From Duganella guangzhouensis (GTDB lineage Bacteria > Pseudomonadota > Gammaproteobacteria > Burkholderiales > Burkholderiaceae_D), in the NCBI RefSeq assembly GCF_009674535.1, contig NZ_WKJK01000004.1, forward strand, positions 372,001 to 436,000: DNA of 64,000 nucleotides, given 5' to 3'. The position numbers and the translations under genes were made by a program. Below are positions 9,141-18,436 of the stretch, in pieces (the stretch's first letter is position 1; every line of letters begins with the position of its first letter). The notes under the pieces were generated by a model. That model had not been told where the DNA came from, did no database searches, and saw only the letters and a program-made list of their open reading frames with translations.

Positions 9141-9908
9141 ATGAAAGCGCTCGCACCCGGCACCGTTATCTTCCACCGCCACCGTGGCTATGGCGTCATC
9201 ACGACGGTCAATCTGTTGACCGGCTGGATTTCCGCCCGCTTCGGCAATGAGTCGCGTACGCTTGATCTCAACCTGTCCACCGACGAGGTGCAGTTTGCCG
9301 ATGGCGAGGCGATCCTGTTCCGCCGCGCCCCGCCCGACCGCATGCCGCACGCGCGCCTGATGGCGATGGTGCGCGCACTGCATCAGGCCGGCTATCAAAA
9401 ACTCTACCTGTATTCCTGGCCCAAGCCGTCCGGCCTGCACTGGCGCTGGCATTTGTTCACCGGTCCGCGCGACTGGATGCAGCGTTCGTGGCGCGAGGGC
9501 TGGTATGGCTCCGGCGCCGACTACAACTCGAATCCGGTGATGGGCTGGGGCGATAGTCCGGGCGCCACTACCGACGAGCTGATCCACGCGCTGGCGAAGT
9601 TCGATCCGCAGGGGCTGGCGCAGGCGCTGGGGCGCGACGAGGATCACACCGCCTGGTTCGCCAGCGTGTGCGACGCGCTGCTGCCCGGCTATATGTACAG
9701 TCTGGACATGCAACGCCCCGATGGCGGCCCGTTGACCGAGATGCCGCCGGTGCCGGTGATTCCGGTGCGCGCCACGTTGCCGCCTTACGCCGGCCCGGAC
9801 ATCACTTGGCCGCCCGGCTGGGCCGGCCTATGGAGCAAGGTGCATGTGATGCCGGCGCCGCGCATCAATCTGACCGGCTTGCCGGAAGTACCGGAGCAGA
9901 CCGACTAG
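9141..9908 (+). CDS. Hypothetical protein, 255 residues
   Basis: I do not recognise a family. The N-terminus (PGTVIFHRHRGYGVITTV, followed by WISARFGNESRTLDL) reads like a small SH3-like barrel of the CarD/transcription-repair type, which is a guess. The centre is Trp rich (YLYSWPKPSGLHWRWHLF) and the C-terminus is Pro rich. There are no membrane segments or signal peptide. The ATG at 9141 was preferred to a GTG at 9126. The stop codon overlaps the convergent dehydrogenase gene by 4 bp. Confidence 0.7.
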   Translation: MKALAPGTVIFHRHRGYGVITTVNLLTGWISARFGNESRTLDLNLSTDEVQFADGEAILFRRAPPDRMPHARLMAMVRALHQAGYQKLYLYSWPKPSGLHWRWHLFTGPRDWMQRSWREGWYGSGADYNSNPVMGWGDSPGATTDELIHALAKFDPQGLAQALGRDEDHTAWFASVCDALLPGYMYSLDMQRPDGGPLTEMPPVPVIPVRATLPPYAGPDITWPPGWAGLWSKVHVMPAPRINLTGLPEVPEQTD

Positions 9909-10900
9909 CGCGCCCGCGCCGCGTAATCCGGATTGTGGATATTGGCCGGCGCGCCGTTGGCGAAGTCGACCACGTTCTGGAATGCATGCCGGAAATACAA
10001 CTCATAGCTGTCACGCTCGACGTAGCCCAGGTGTGGCGTCGCCAGCACGGTGGGCATGCGCAGCAGCGGGCTGTCGGCCGCCAGCGGTTCGGATGGATAC
10101 ACATCCAGCGCCGCATAGCCGGGATGGCCTTTCGACAGTGCCTGTTCCAGCGCGTCCGGCTGCACCAGCTCGGCCCGGCTGGTGTTGACGAATAGCGCGT
10201 CCGAGCGCATGCGCGCCAGATCGGCGGCGGTGACGATGCCGCGAGTGGCGTCGTTTAGCCGCAGATGCAGGCTCAGCACGTCAGCCTGCTCAAAAAACGC
10301 CTCGCGCGACGGCGCCGCCGTGTGGCCATCGGCCACCGCTTTATCGCGGCTGGCCTGGCTGCCCCACACCATCACCCGCATGCCGAACGCGCGCGCATAG
10401 CCGGCCACCAGCTGGCCGATCTTGCCATAGCCCCAGATGCCCAGCGTGCGTCCCTTGAGCACAAAGCCCAGCCCGTTCAACTGCGGGTTGATCGAGGCGG
10501 TCTGCCAGAGACCATCCCTGAAATTGTTGGCATACGGCACGATCTTGCGCGCCGCCGCCATGATCAGCGCCCAGGTCAGTTCGGCCGGCGCAGTCGGCGA
10601 ACCGACGCCCTCGGCAATCGCGATGCCCAGCTCGGTGGCGGCGGCCACGTCGACATGGCCGGCCAGCTTGCCGGTCTGCGAAATCAGTTTCAGATTCGGC
10701 AATTTTGCCAGCAGCGCGCGGTTGAAGGCGGTGCGTTCACGGATCAGCACCAGCGCGTCGTACGGCGCTAGCCGGATCGCCAGCTGACCCAGTCCGCGCG
10801 TGGTGCTGTTGAACACTTTTACTTCGTGGTTTGCCAACAACTCAAAGCAATTCAAGCTTGGGGTTGCATTCTGGTAATCATCAAGAATTGCGATTTTCAT
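9905..10900 (-). CDS. D-2-hydroxyacid dehydrogenase family protein
   Basis: The 331-residue product has the two-domain layout of NAD-dependent D-isomer 2-hydroxyacid dehydrogenases. The nucleotide-binding motif GIWGYGKIGQ lies near residue 175. The catalytic Arg is in NTSRAELV, the Glu in the DVYPSEPL region and the His in TPHLGYVE. Such enzymes reduce 2-oxoacids to D-hydroxyacids or the reverse, in the cytoplasm; phosphoglycerate-dehydrogenase-like relatives are closest in feel. The substrate cannot be told from sequence. The gene is convergent with 9141-9908 and divergent from pckG, sharing a 282-bp intergenic region. Confidence 0.88.
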   Translation of the reverse strand: MKIAILDDYQNATPSLNCFELLANHEVKVFNSTTRGLGQLAIRLAPYDALVLIRERTAFNRALLAKLPNLKLISQTGKLAGHVDVAAATELGIAIAEGVGSPTAPAELTWALIMAAARKIVPYANNFRDGLWQTASINPQLNGLGFVLKGRTLGIWGYGKIGQLVAGYARAFGMRVMVWGSQASRDKAVADGHTAAPSREAFFEQADVLSLHLRLNDATRGIVTAADLARMRSDALFVNTSRAELVQPDALEQALSKGHPGYAALDVYPSEPLAADSPLLRMPTVLATPHLGYVERDSYELYFRHAFQNVVDFANGAPANIHNPDYAARAR

Positions 10901-11182
10901 GGAAGATGAACGATCTTTTAAGAAATTTCGTAGGGAAATAACAGGCTGGAAGATAAGCCGAATAGCCTACTACGTTGGTCAACTAATTCTCCTACATTTT
11001 TGTATGTAACCCGGTTTGAGGGGTGTACAATCGGCCGAAAACCAAGGCCCGACGACCAGATCCGGGCCGCGCCACGACCGCCGTAACGACCGCCGACCCA
11101 TTGCGAATGGAGCTCTGAGCGCTCAGCCAAAAGCTGACGACGATCTGCCGCCACCGAATTCTTAATTAGCATTGGAGGTACC

Positions 11183-13048
11183 ATGAATCAGCCCTTGATG
11201 GGTGGCGTCGCACCATTGAACGCCCCAGCTTACATCAAACAGCAAAAGCTCATCAATTGGGTGGCAGAGATCGCCGCCTTGACCAAGCCGGACCGGATTT
11301 ACTGGTGCGATGGCTCGCAAGAAGAGTATGACCGTCTGTGCGCCGAAATGGTTGCAGCCGGCACCATGAAAAAGCTGAACCAGGAAAAGCGTCCGAATTC
11401 CTACCTGGCATGCTCGGACCCGACCGACGTTGCCCGTGTGGAAGACCGCACCTTCATCTGCTCCAAGACCAAGGAAGAAGCCGGCCCGACCAACAACTGG
11501 ATGGACCCGGCCGAAATGCGCGCCACCCTGCATCCGCTGTTCGACGGCTGCATGGCTGGCCGCACCATGTACGTGGTGCCATTCTCGATGGGCCCGTTGG
11601 GTTCGCCAATCGCCCACATCGGCGTGGAACTGTCGGACTCGCCATACGTGGCGGTCAATATGCGCACCATGACCCGCATGGGCAAGGCCGTGTATGACGT
11701 GCTGGGCACCGACGGCGAGTTCGTGCCATGCGTGCACACCGTGGGCGCGCCGCTGGCGGCCGGTCAGCAAGACGTGGCCTGGCCATGCAACGCCACCAAA
11801 TACATCGTGCACTATCCGGAAACCCGCGAAATCTGGTCGTTCGGTTCCGGCTACGGCGGCAACGCGCTGCTGGGCAAGAAATGCTTCGCGCTGCGCATCG
11901 CCTCCAACATGGGCCATCAGGACGCCCAGGCCGGCGGCGCTGGCTGGCTGGCCGAACACATGCTGATCCTCGGCGTCGAATCGCCGGAAGGCAAAAAGCA
12001 CTACGTGGCGGCCGCCTTCCCATCGGCTTGCGGCAAAACCAACTTCGCGATGCTGATCCCGCCTGAGAGCTTCAAGGGCTGGAAAATCACCACCATCGGC
12101 GACGACATCGCCTGGATCAAACCGGGCGCCGACGGCCGCCTGTACGCGATCAACCCGGAAGCCGGCTACTTCGGCGTGGCACCGGGCACCAACGAAAAAA
12201 CCAACTACAACTGCATGGCCTCGCTGCGCGAGAACACCATCTTCACCAACGTCGCGCTGACCGACGATGGCGACGTCTGGTGGGAAGGCCTGAGCAAACC
12301 GGCCCCAAGCCACCTGATCGACTGGCAAGGCAAGGACTGGACGCCTGAGTCGACCGGCAAAGCCGCGCACCCGAACGCCCGCTTCACCGTGCCCGCCACG
12401 CAGAATCCAGTGATCGATCCAGCCTGGGACGACCCGGCCGGCGTGCCGATCTCGGCCTTCATCTTCGGCGGCCGCCGTTCGACCACCGTGCCGCTGGTGA
12501 CCGAAGCCCGCAACTGGGTGGAAGGCGTGTACATGGCCGCCACCATGGGTTCGGAAACCACCGCCGCCGCCGCTGGCCAGATGGGCATCGTCCGTCGCGA
12601 CCCGTTCGCCATGCTGCCGTTCATCGGCTACAACATGAGCGACTACTTCCAGCACTGGCTGAACCTGGGCGAGAAAGTCGGCCAGATCGACGGCGCCGTG
12701 CTGCCGAAAATCTACTGCGTCAACTGGTTCCGCACCGACGAGCAGGGCCACTTCGTCTGGCCTGGCTTCGGCGACAATATGCGCGTGCTGAAGTGGATGC
12801 TGGAACGCATCGAAGGCACCGCTGGTGGCGTCGAAAACATCTTCGGCACCACCCCGCGCTTTGGCGACTTGAAGTGGGACGGCATCCCGTTCTCGCCGGA
12901 AGAATTCGAGACCATCACCTCGGTCGACAAAGACGCATGGCGCGAAGAACTGAAGCTGCACGAAGAACTGTTCACCAAGCTGGCCTACCACCTGCCGCAA
13001 GAACTGACGGCGGTAAAAGCCGAGCTGGAGAAGCGCCTGGCCAAGTAA
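11183..13048 (+). CDS. pckG: Phosphoenolpyruvate carboxykinase (GTP)
   Basis: The 621-residue product is the GTP-dependent form, which converts oxaloacetate plus GTP to phosphoenolpyruvate and CO2 in gluconeogenesis. Diagnostic segments are [15 protein letters not shown] (kinase-1a loop with the reactive Cys), GDDIAW (kinase-2), and [14 protein letters not shown]. Length agrees with the family. GGAGG at 11174-11178 precedes the ATG. A strong terminator follows, so it is probably monocistronic. Confidence 0.97.
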   Translation: MNQPLMGGVAPLNAPAYIKQQKLINWVAEIAALTKPDRIYWCDGSQEEYDRLCAEMVAAGTMKKLNQEKRPNSYLACSDPTDVARVEDRTFICSKTKEEAGPTNNWMDPAEMRATLHPLFDGCMAGRTMYVVPFSMGPLGSPIAHIGVELSDSPYVAVNMRTMTRMGKAVYDVLGTDGEFVPCVHTVGAPLAAGQQDVAWPCNATKYIVHYPETREIWSFGSGYGGNALLGKKCFALRIASNMGHQDAQAGGAGWLAEHMLILGVESPEGKKHYVAAAFPSACGKTNFAMLIPPESFKGWKITTIGDDIAWIKPGADGRLYAINPEAGYFGVAPGTNEKTNYNCMASLRENTIFTNVALTDDGDVWWEGLSKPAPSHLIDWQGKDWTPESTGKAAHPNARFTVPATQNPVIDPAWDDPAGVPISAFIFGGRRSTTVPLVTEARNWVEGVYMAATMGSETTAAAAGQMGIVRRDPFAMLPFIGYNMSDYFQHWLNLGEKVGQIDGAVLPKIYCVNWFRTDEQGHFVWPGFGDNMRVLKWMLERIEGTAGGVENIFGTTPRFGDLKWDGIPFSPEEFETITSVDKDAWREELKLHEELFTKLAYHLPQELTAVKAELEKRLAK

Positions 13049-13066
13049 GCCCGGCGTAGAGGAGAC

Positions 13067-13102
13067 AAAAACGGCGCGTAGCGATACGCGCCGTTTTTTT
13101 TT
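13067..13102 (+). terminator. Rho-independent terminator after pckG
   Basis: Ten-base arms (13071-13080 and 13085-13094, ACGGCGCGTA and complement) with a GCGA tetraloop are followed by a run of nine T. Confidence 0.92.
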
Positions 13103-13139
13103 GCCCCAAGTCGGGGGCAGTTAGATTACACTCGCAGGC

Positions 13140-14132
13140 ATGGAAAACCATAACGAGCCCCCTAGCTTGTTGGCGCGTATCGCCGCCACCACTCGACCGG
13201 ATTTGGTCGTCACCATCGGCTATGGTGATGAGTTGCCAGTGTTTCGGCACGCTCGCGCGCTGTGGCAGTTTTATTTGTGCCATTTCCCGCATATCGAGGT
13301 GATTTTCGTGCGCTGGTCGGATAAGCTGAAACGCGGCGAGGTGATGTCCGATGGCCGCGATTTGCTGGTCGGCATGGCCGGCGCCTTCGAGGGCGAAACT
13401 GGCTACAACAGCAGCGGTGTGTGGTCGCAGTCGGAAAACGCGCGCTGGATTTATCGCCAGGTGCTGGTGCAGGATTATCTGCTGCGCACGCGTGACGGTC
13501 CGTTCTTCCTGTACCAGACCACCATCACCTCGGTGGTCGATTTTCGCGGCCTGTGCACGGTGCTGGATCGCCTCACGCCCGAGAACTGCTTCGCCGGTCC
13601 GCTTGGCCGTCTGAGCGCGCCGGAGACTTTCGCCGGCCTGACCTTCGTCAGCGGCGCCAGCGCGCTGATGTCGCGTGATCTGCTGCTGCGCATGCGCGAG
13701 CGCTACGATCCGGCTCACGCTTACACCTCGGTGCCCAACGATATTTGGCAGGCCGCCGTGCTGGATGATGTGCCGCGCCAGGCGCTGCCGACGTTTAACT
13801 TCATCAAGCCGCGCGCGTCTCGTGCCGACGCGCCCTATATCTATGCGTTGACGCGGCGCTTGCTGCAGCAGGGCTATTACCATTTCCGCATCAAGACGGT
13901 GGCGCCGGAAAACGCCGCCGGCCGGCGCGAGGATATCGATCCATGGATCATGTTGCGCATCATGGAGGCGATCTTCGATAGTGAGCATGATCCGGAGGCG
14001 ACGCTCAATCTGACCGACAGGGTGCAGCGTCTGGCCGACGGCGGCGCCGGACTGCCGGTAGCGCCGCGCCGCGCCGAACCGCTGCATAGCGGCATGCGCG
14101 ACTTCGCCACCAATGACGAGGAAATCAGTTAG
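13140..14132 (+). CDS. Glycosyltransferase-like hypothetical protein
   Basis: The 330-residue product has no signal or membrane segment. Its pattern, with FFLYQTTITSVVDF, then CFAGPLGRL, then FVSGASALMSRDLLLRM, then SVPNDIWQAAVLDD, resembles GT-A galactosyl/fucosyl-type transferases, where a serine/glycine-rich FVSGxxxLxS motif and a later acidic VPNDIW-like motif are typical. I see no clear DxD, so the call is tentative. It stands alone between the pckG terminator and a tetR gene. The stop codon region overlaps a decayed aldehyde-dehydrogenase fragment on the other strand. Confidence 0.55.
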   Translation: MENHNEPPSLLARIAATTRPDLVVTIGYGDELPVFRHARALWQFYLCHFPHIEVIFVRWSDKLKRGEVMSDGRDLLVGMAGAFEGETGYNSSGVWSQSENARWIYRQVLVQDYLLRTRDGPFFLYQTTITSVVDFRGLCTVLDRLTPENCFAGPLGRLSAPETFAGLTFVSGASALMSRDLLLRMRERYDPAHAYTSVPNDIWQAAVLDDVPRQALPTFNFIKPRASRADAPYIYALTRRLLQQGYYHFRIKTVAPENAAGRREDIDPWIMLRIMEAIFDSEHDPEATLNLTDRVQRLADGGAGLPVAPRRAEPLHSGMRDFATNDEEIS

Positions 14133-14186
14133 CGATACTGCGCGCGTTCGCACGGCCATCAGTTGGTCCGCCACCCGGTTGGCGCG
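14129..14186 (-). pseudogene. Remnant of an aldehyde dehydrogenase 3' end
   Basis: Read on the minus strand, this 58-bp stretch encodes RANRVADQLMAVR and, after an internal deletion and frame change, ends ERAQYR-stop. The intact aldehyde dehydrogenase at 15021-16454 has RANRVADRLVAGR and ends EHAQYR-stop. The DNA also matches well at both ends. It is therefore a scar of a second copy with most of the intervening 130 bp lost. It abuts a half palindrome. Confidence 0.65.
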
Positions 14187-14202
14187 GGACCTGACCCCGG
14201 AG
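14187..14202. repeat. Solitary half-site of the family B palindrome
   Basis: GGACCTGACCCCGGAG is identical to the right end of the family B palindrome at 55041-55056, but no inverted partner lies nearby. It is a truncated copy at the edge of the aldehyde-dehydrogenase remnant. Confidence 0.7.
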
Positions 14203-14214
14203 TTTTGCTTGTTG

Positions 14215-14234
14215 TTTCGCATGGGTGTGCTAAA
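14215..14234. promoter_or_regulatory. Candidate TetR operator O1
   Basis: TTTCGCATGGGTGTGCTAAA matches 16 of 20 positions of the palindrome at 14882-14901 and ends 8 nt before the tetR start. It suggests autorepression. Confidence 0.6.
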
Positions 14235-14242
14235 GTGTGGGA

Positions 14243-14860
14243 ATGGATACTTTGACTGCGAAAAGCGAGGCGACTTACGCCGCCATCATCGAGGCCGCGC
14301 TGGAGATGGCGGCGGCGGAGGGCATCGGTAAGCTGTCGCTCGGTGAGCTGGCCAAGCGTACCGGTATCAGCAAGAGCGGGGTGTTTTCACGTGTTGGTTC
14401 GCTGGAGGCGCTGCAGGCGGCGGTGCTGGATGAGTATGACCGCCGCTTTGGCGAGGAGATTTTCCGCCCTTCGCTGCAACAGCCCAAGGGTTTGCCGCGC
14501 TTGATCGCGCAGGTGAATGCCTGGGCGCACCGTGCTTCGGATGAGGGCTTGCGCAATTCCTGTCTGTACAGCGCCGGCGCCTTCGAGTTCGACGATCAGC
14601 AAGGCCCGCTGCGCGATCGTCTGCAGCAGGGTGCCGAAGCCTGGCGCGCGTCGCTGCGCAAGACGATTCTGCAGGCGATGGAGCTGGGCCAGCTGCGGCC
14701 GGATACCGATCCCGGCCAGCTGGTCTACGAGATCTACAGTCTGATCGTCGGCCTGATTCACGATACCCGCTTCCTGCACGACCAGCAGGCACTGCGCCAC
14801 ATGCAACGCGCCTTCAGCCGCTTGATTTCGACCTACAAGAGTTTTAACGATCTGGAGTAA
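14243..14860 (+). CDS. TetR/AcrR family transcriptional regulator
   Basis: The 205-residue product has an N-terminal TetR helix-turn-helix (TYAAIIEAALEMAAAEG, then LGELAKRTGISKSGVFSRVG, residues about 10-55) and a helical ligand-binding C-terminus of the TetR_C type seen in YdeS/AcrR-like proteins. It should repress nearby genes until an unknown ligand binds. The ATG at 14243 was chosen over a GTG at 14237. Two matching palindromes flank the gene, one before it and one before the small membrane-peptide ORF that follows, which is the best clue to its targets. Confidence 0.9.
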   Translation: MDTLTAKSEATYAAIIEAALEMAAAEGIGKLSLGELAKRTGISKSGVFSRVGSLEALQAAVLDEYDRRFGEEIFRPSLQQPKGLPRLIAQVNAWAHRASDEGLRNSCLYSAGAFEFDDQQGPLRDRLQQGAEAWRASLRKTILQAMELGQLRPDTDPGQLVYEIYSLIVGLIHDTRFLHDQQALRHMQRAFSRLISTYKSFNDLE

Positions 14861-14881
14861 GGCCGCATTTTTTTAACTTAA

Positions 14882-14901
14882 TTTCGCACATGTGTGCGAA
14901 A
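14882..14901. promoter_or_regulatory. Candidate TetR operator O2
   Basis: TTTCGCACATGTGTGCGAAA has perfect 9-bp arms around TG. It lies between tetR and the 36-residue ORF, 12 nt before that ORF's start. Confidence 0.65.
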
Positions 14902-14913
14902 ACGGAGCCTGCC

Positions 14914-15024
14914 ATGAAAACCGCCCTGCTGCTATTGCCTCTGCTGTTGTACCTGGTGTGCCGCCCTTTCAGCCGCACACTCAGGTCGCTGCCTGACAAG
15001 AATGACGATTTCGTGCTGTTTTAG
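14914..15024 (+). CDS. Small hydrophobic peptide, 36 residues
   Basis: The ORF starts with ATG after GGAG (14905-14908 region) and encodes MKTALLLLPLLLYLVCRPFS followed by a charged tail ending DDFVLF. It has one N-terminal membrane segment of about 16 residues. It lies directly behind a perfect palindromic operator candidate and 53 nt after tetR. Its stop overlaps the convergent aldehyde dehydrogenase stop by 4 bp. It is too short for most gene finders; the ribosome site and operator are the reasons to think it is real. Function unknown. Confidence 0.5.
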   Translation: MKTALLLLPLLLYLVCRPFSRTLRSLPDKNDDFVLF

Positions 15025-16454
15025 CGATATTGCGCGTGTTCGCCCAGGATCGCCTTCGGCTCCAGATACGCTTCCAGTCCATACGGCCCGAACTCGCGCC
15101 CGATGCCGGATTGTTTGAAGCCGCCAAACGGTGCGATCAAGTCGTCGTGGATGCCGTTGATGTGCACCCGCCCCGCCACCAGCCGGTCGGCCACGCGGTT
15201 GGCGCGCGCCAGGTCGGTGGAGCTGACGTAGGCTTGCAGCCCATACGGCGTGTCGTTGGCGATGGCGATCGCTTCCTCTTCGGTTTCATAGGTGATGATC
15301 GACAGCACCGGGCCGAAGATTTCTTCCTTGGCGATGGTCATGGCAGGCGTCACGCCGGCAAACACGGTCGGCCGCACGAAGTAGCCGGCTTCCAGTCCTT
15401 GCGGCTTGCCGAGGCCACCGGTCACCAGTTCCGCGCCTTCGTCGATGCCGATGCCGATGTAGCGCTGCACCCGCTCATACTGCTTCTGCGTGACGATCGG
15501 CCCCAGCGCGACCGCCGCACTATCCGGATCGCCCACCACCACCGCTTCCGCCGCCGCTTTGGCCAGCGCCTTCACTTCTTCCAGGCGATGCGCTGGCACC
15601 AGCAGCCGTGAGCCGGCGATGCATGCCTGGCCGTTGTTCATGTAGCAGGCCGCCACCGCGTTTGGAATAGCCTTGGCGAAATCGGCGTCGTCGAGGATCA
15701 CGTTGGCGCTCTTGCCGCCCAGTTCCAGCGTCACCCGCTTCATGCTGTCGACGCCCAGGCGGGCGATTTGTTTGCCGACCGGCGTCGAGCCGGTGAACGA
15801 GATTTTGTTCACTTCCGGATGCGTGCTCAGTTCCGCCCCCACCACGTCGCCGCGGCCGTTGACGATGTTGACCACGCCCGGCGGCAGTTCGGCGGCGTGG
15901 AAGCATTCGGTCAGAATCTGGTTCTGACGCGCGCTCAATTCGCTGGGCTTGACCACCACCGTGCAGCCGGCCGCGATCGCGGTCGCTACTTTATTGGCGA
16001 TGAACCAGGCGCTGGAATTCCACGGCGTGATGATGCCAACCACGCCCACCGGCTCCAGCACCACCTTGGATTTGTTGACGGTCTTGACGAATTCGTGGTC
16101 GTCCATGACCCGCTTCACGTCCAAAAACATCTGCGCGGTGTAGCGCGCGCGGCCAACGCTGGTGTTGCGCGGGCCGCCGTATTCTTCGATCTGGGCGGCG
16201 GCGGCATCTTCGGCGCGCGCCAATACGGCAGCGTGCAGACGTTCCAACATGGCGCCGCGTTCGGCCTTGGTCGTGCGCGAGAAGGCCGGGAAGGCGGCGC
16301 GGGCGGCGGCGATGGCGTCGCGCGCATCCTCGGCGTCACCCAGCCGCACCTGGCCGGCCAGCTGGCCGGTGCTGGGGTTAATCAGGTCGAACATTTCGCT
16401 GCCGTGCGGTGTGACGAACTGGCCGTTGATGTAGATTTTGTCGATGGTGTACAT
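15021..16454 (-). CDS. NAD(P)-dependent aldehyde dehydrogenase
   Basis: The 477-residue product is a full-length ALDH superfamily enzyme that oxidises aldehydes to carboxylates. Visible landmarks are TPWNSSAW (Rossmann entry), SFTGSTPVGK, the general base Glu244 in LELGGKSAN, the nucleophile Cys278 in GQACIAGS, and EEIFGPVLSI near residue 380. The start used (16454) has GGAGTCC upstream; the open frame extends 42 codons further without support. The physiological aldehyde is unknown. The adjacent, convergent TetR with two operators does not face its promoter, so regulation by it is not evident. Confidence 0.93.
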   Translation of the reverse strand: MYTIDKIYINGQFVTPHGSEMFDLINPSTGQLAGQVRLGDAEDARDAIAAARAAFPAFSRTTKAERGAMLERLHAAVLARAEDAAAAQIEEYGGPRNTSVGRARYTAQMFLDVKRVMDDHEFVKTVNKSKVVLEPVGVVGIITPWNSSAWFIANKVATAIAAGCTVVVKPSELSARQNQILTECFHAAELPPGVVNIVNGRGDVVGAELSTHPEVNKISFTGSTPVGKQIARLGVDSMKRVTLELGGKSANVILDDADFAKAIPNAVAACYMNNGQACIAGSRLLVPAHRLEEVKALAKAAAEAVVVGDPDSAAVALGPIVTQKQYERVQRYIGIGIDEGAELVTGGLGKPQGLEAGYFVRPTVFAGVTPAMTIAKEEIFGPVLSIITYETEEEAIAIANDTPYGLQAYVSSTDLARANRVADRLVAGRVHINGIHDDLIAPFGGFKQSGIGREFGPYGLEAYLEPKAILGEHAQYR

Positions 16455-16647
16455 GGTGGACTCCTGGTTGGTGGATCGATGGAGCCATTCTAGAAATCCG
16501 GCCGCCCGCGCATCAGTGGGATTCCTGCCGCATGGTTGCCTGATTCTGCAATCCAGCCGGGATTTTTGGCATTTCGTCACAATTGCCGTGCTTGTTGTCG
16601 CCGCGACGGCTACAGTTTAGGCTCGACACTTTTTTTGATAGGCCAAC

Positions 16648-18432
16648 ATGACAACGACCACCCGCATCGGCGCCGCCAGCGCCCTGTTGTTCTCCCTGAT
16701 CCTGGGCGTGGCCCATGCCGACACCGCCGCTCCCGACCTGGAGGCACGCCGTGCGACCTTGAACAATCTGATTAAAGAGCAGTGGGAATACACGCTGCGT
16801 TCCAGCCCGGAATGGGCTTCGCTGCTGGGCGACAAGCGCTATAACGACAAATGGTCGGATGCCTCGCAGGCCGGCATCGACGCCGATCTCAAGGTGAACG
16901 CCGACTTCCTCAAGCGCTTCGAGGCGGTGGACATCAGCGGCTTCCCGCTGCAGGAACAGCTGAATCACGATCTGATGGTGCGTCAACTGCGCCAGAATCT
17001 GGAAGGCGCCCGCTTCAAGGAATGGGAGATGCCATTGGCGCAGAACTCCGGCGTGCATATCGATCTGCCGATGATCGTCTCGGCGCTGAATTTTGAAACC
17101 GTCAAGGATTACGAGGATTACATCCAGCGCCTGCACGCGCTGCCCAAGCTGTTCGATCAGACCCGCGCGCAGATGGCAAACGGCGTCAAGGATCACCTGA
17201 TGCCGCCGAAGTTCCTGATACCGCAAATCGTCAAGCAGTGCGAGGACGTGGCGGCCATGAAGCCGGCCGATTCGCCGTATGCCGAGCCGTTGAAGAAAAT
17301 GCCGAAGGACTTTTCGGCCGCCGACAAGGTGCGCCTGAGCAAGGAGATTCTGGCGGCGGTGAAGAACGATGTGGCGCCGGCCTATAAAAAACTGGCGGTG
17401 TACACCAAGACCCAGTATCTGCCGTATGGCCGCAAGGACGTGGGTCTGTGGTCGCTGCCGGATGGCGTGGCGCGTTACAGCTTCAAGGCCAAATCCTCCA
17501 CCACCACCGACATGACGCCGGAGCAGATCCACCAACTGGGCCTGTCCGAAGTAGCGCGCATCGAAGGCCAGATGCTGGTCACCGCACAAAAGCTCGGCTA
17601 CAGCGATCTGAAATCCTTCAACAAGGCGGTGGCCGCGAACCCGGCGCTGCATCCGAAATCGCGCCAGGAGATCATCGACCTGTATCAGAAATATACGGAC
17701 CAGATGTACACCCAGCTGTCCAACCAGTTCGGCGTGCTGCCGAAGGGGAAAGTGGAGATCAAGCCGGTGGAGGAATTCCGCGAGAAGGGTGCGGCCGGCG
17801 CGTCCTATATGTCCGGTTCACCGGATGGCAAGCGTCCTGGCCGCGTGATGGTTAACACCGGCGACTTCGAACACCGTTCCACCATCTCGATCGAAACCAC
17901 GGCGCTGCACGAAGGCGTGCCGGGTCACCACATGCAGCTGACTATCGCGCAGGAGATCCAGGGACTGCCGGACTTCCGTCAGCAAGCCGGCTACACCGCC
18001 TATACCGAAGGCTGGGCCTTGTACTCGGAGCGTCTGGGCGAGGAGCTGGGCTTCTATAAAGATCCATACAGCTACTACGGCCATTTGCAGGACGAGATGC
18101 TGCGCGCGATTCGTCTGGTGGTGGACACCGGCCTGCATTACAAGAAGTGGAACCGCCAGCAAGTGGTGGACTTCTTCCATGACCATTCCGGCATCGAGGA
18201 AGTGGAAGTGCAGAGCGAGACCGATCGTTACATCGTCTGGCCGGGCCAGGCGCTGGGCTACAAGATCGGCCAGCTGAAGATCCTCGAACTGCGCGACTAC
18301 GCTCGCAAGGAGCTGGGTGACCGCTTCGACATCCGCGCCTTCCACGATCAGGTGCTGGGCGCAGGCGCGCTGCCGATGGATGTGCTGGAGACCCACATCA
18401 AGCAGTGGGTGGCCAGCGAGAAGAAGGCTTGA
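16648..18432 (+). CDS. Exported DUF885 family protein (putative metallopeptidase)
   Basis: The 594-residue product begins with a Sec signal peptide (ALLFSLILGVAHA, cleavage near residue 25). The rest is a DUF885 domain, an all-helical fold related to M32-like carboxypeptidases. The zinc-site signature HEGVPGHHMQ is intact near residue 427, with EGWALYSERLGEE downstream supplying a further Glu ligand. It is probably a periplasmic peptidase or amidohydrolase; no substrate is established. The next gene starts 4 nt after the stop, so the two are likely co-transcribed. Confidence 0.88.
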   Translation: MTTTTRIGAASALLFSLILGVAHADTAAPDLEARRATLNNLIKEQWEYTLRSSPEWASLLGDKRYNDKWSDASQAGIDADLKVNADFLKRFEAVDISGFPLQEQLNHDLMVRQLRQNLEGARFKEWEMPLAQNSGVHIDLPMIVSALNFETVKDYEDYIQRLHALPKLFDQTRAQMANGVKDHLMPPKFLIPQIVKQCEDVAAMKPADSPYAEPLKKMPKDFSAADKVRLSKEILAAVKNDVAPAYKKLAVYTKTQYLPYGRKDVGLWSLPDGVARYSFKAKSSTTTDMTPEQIHQLGLSEVARIEGQMLVTAQKLGYSDLKSFNKAVAANPALHPKSRQEIIDLYQKYTDQMYTQLSNQFGVLPKGKVEIKPVEEFREKGAAGASYMSGSPDGKRPGRVMVNTGDFEHRSTISIETTALHEGVPGHHMQLTIAQEIQGLPDFRQQAGYTAYTEGWALYSERLGEELGFYKDPYSYYGHLQDEMLRAIRLVVDTGLHYKKWNRQQVVDFFHDHSGIEEVEVQSETDRYIVWPGQALGYKIGQLKILELRDYARKELGDRFDIRAFHDQVLGAGALPMDVLETHIKQWVASEKKA

Positions 18433-18436
18433 TGCC

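Noticed and set aside
11000-11031. Promoter for pckG (TTGTAT with TACAAT)
   Set aside because: The spacing is 20 bp, too long for a confident sigma-70 promoter.
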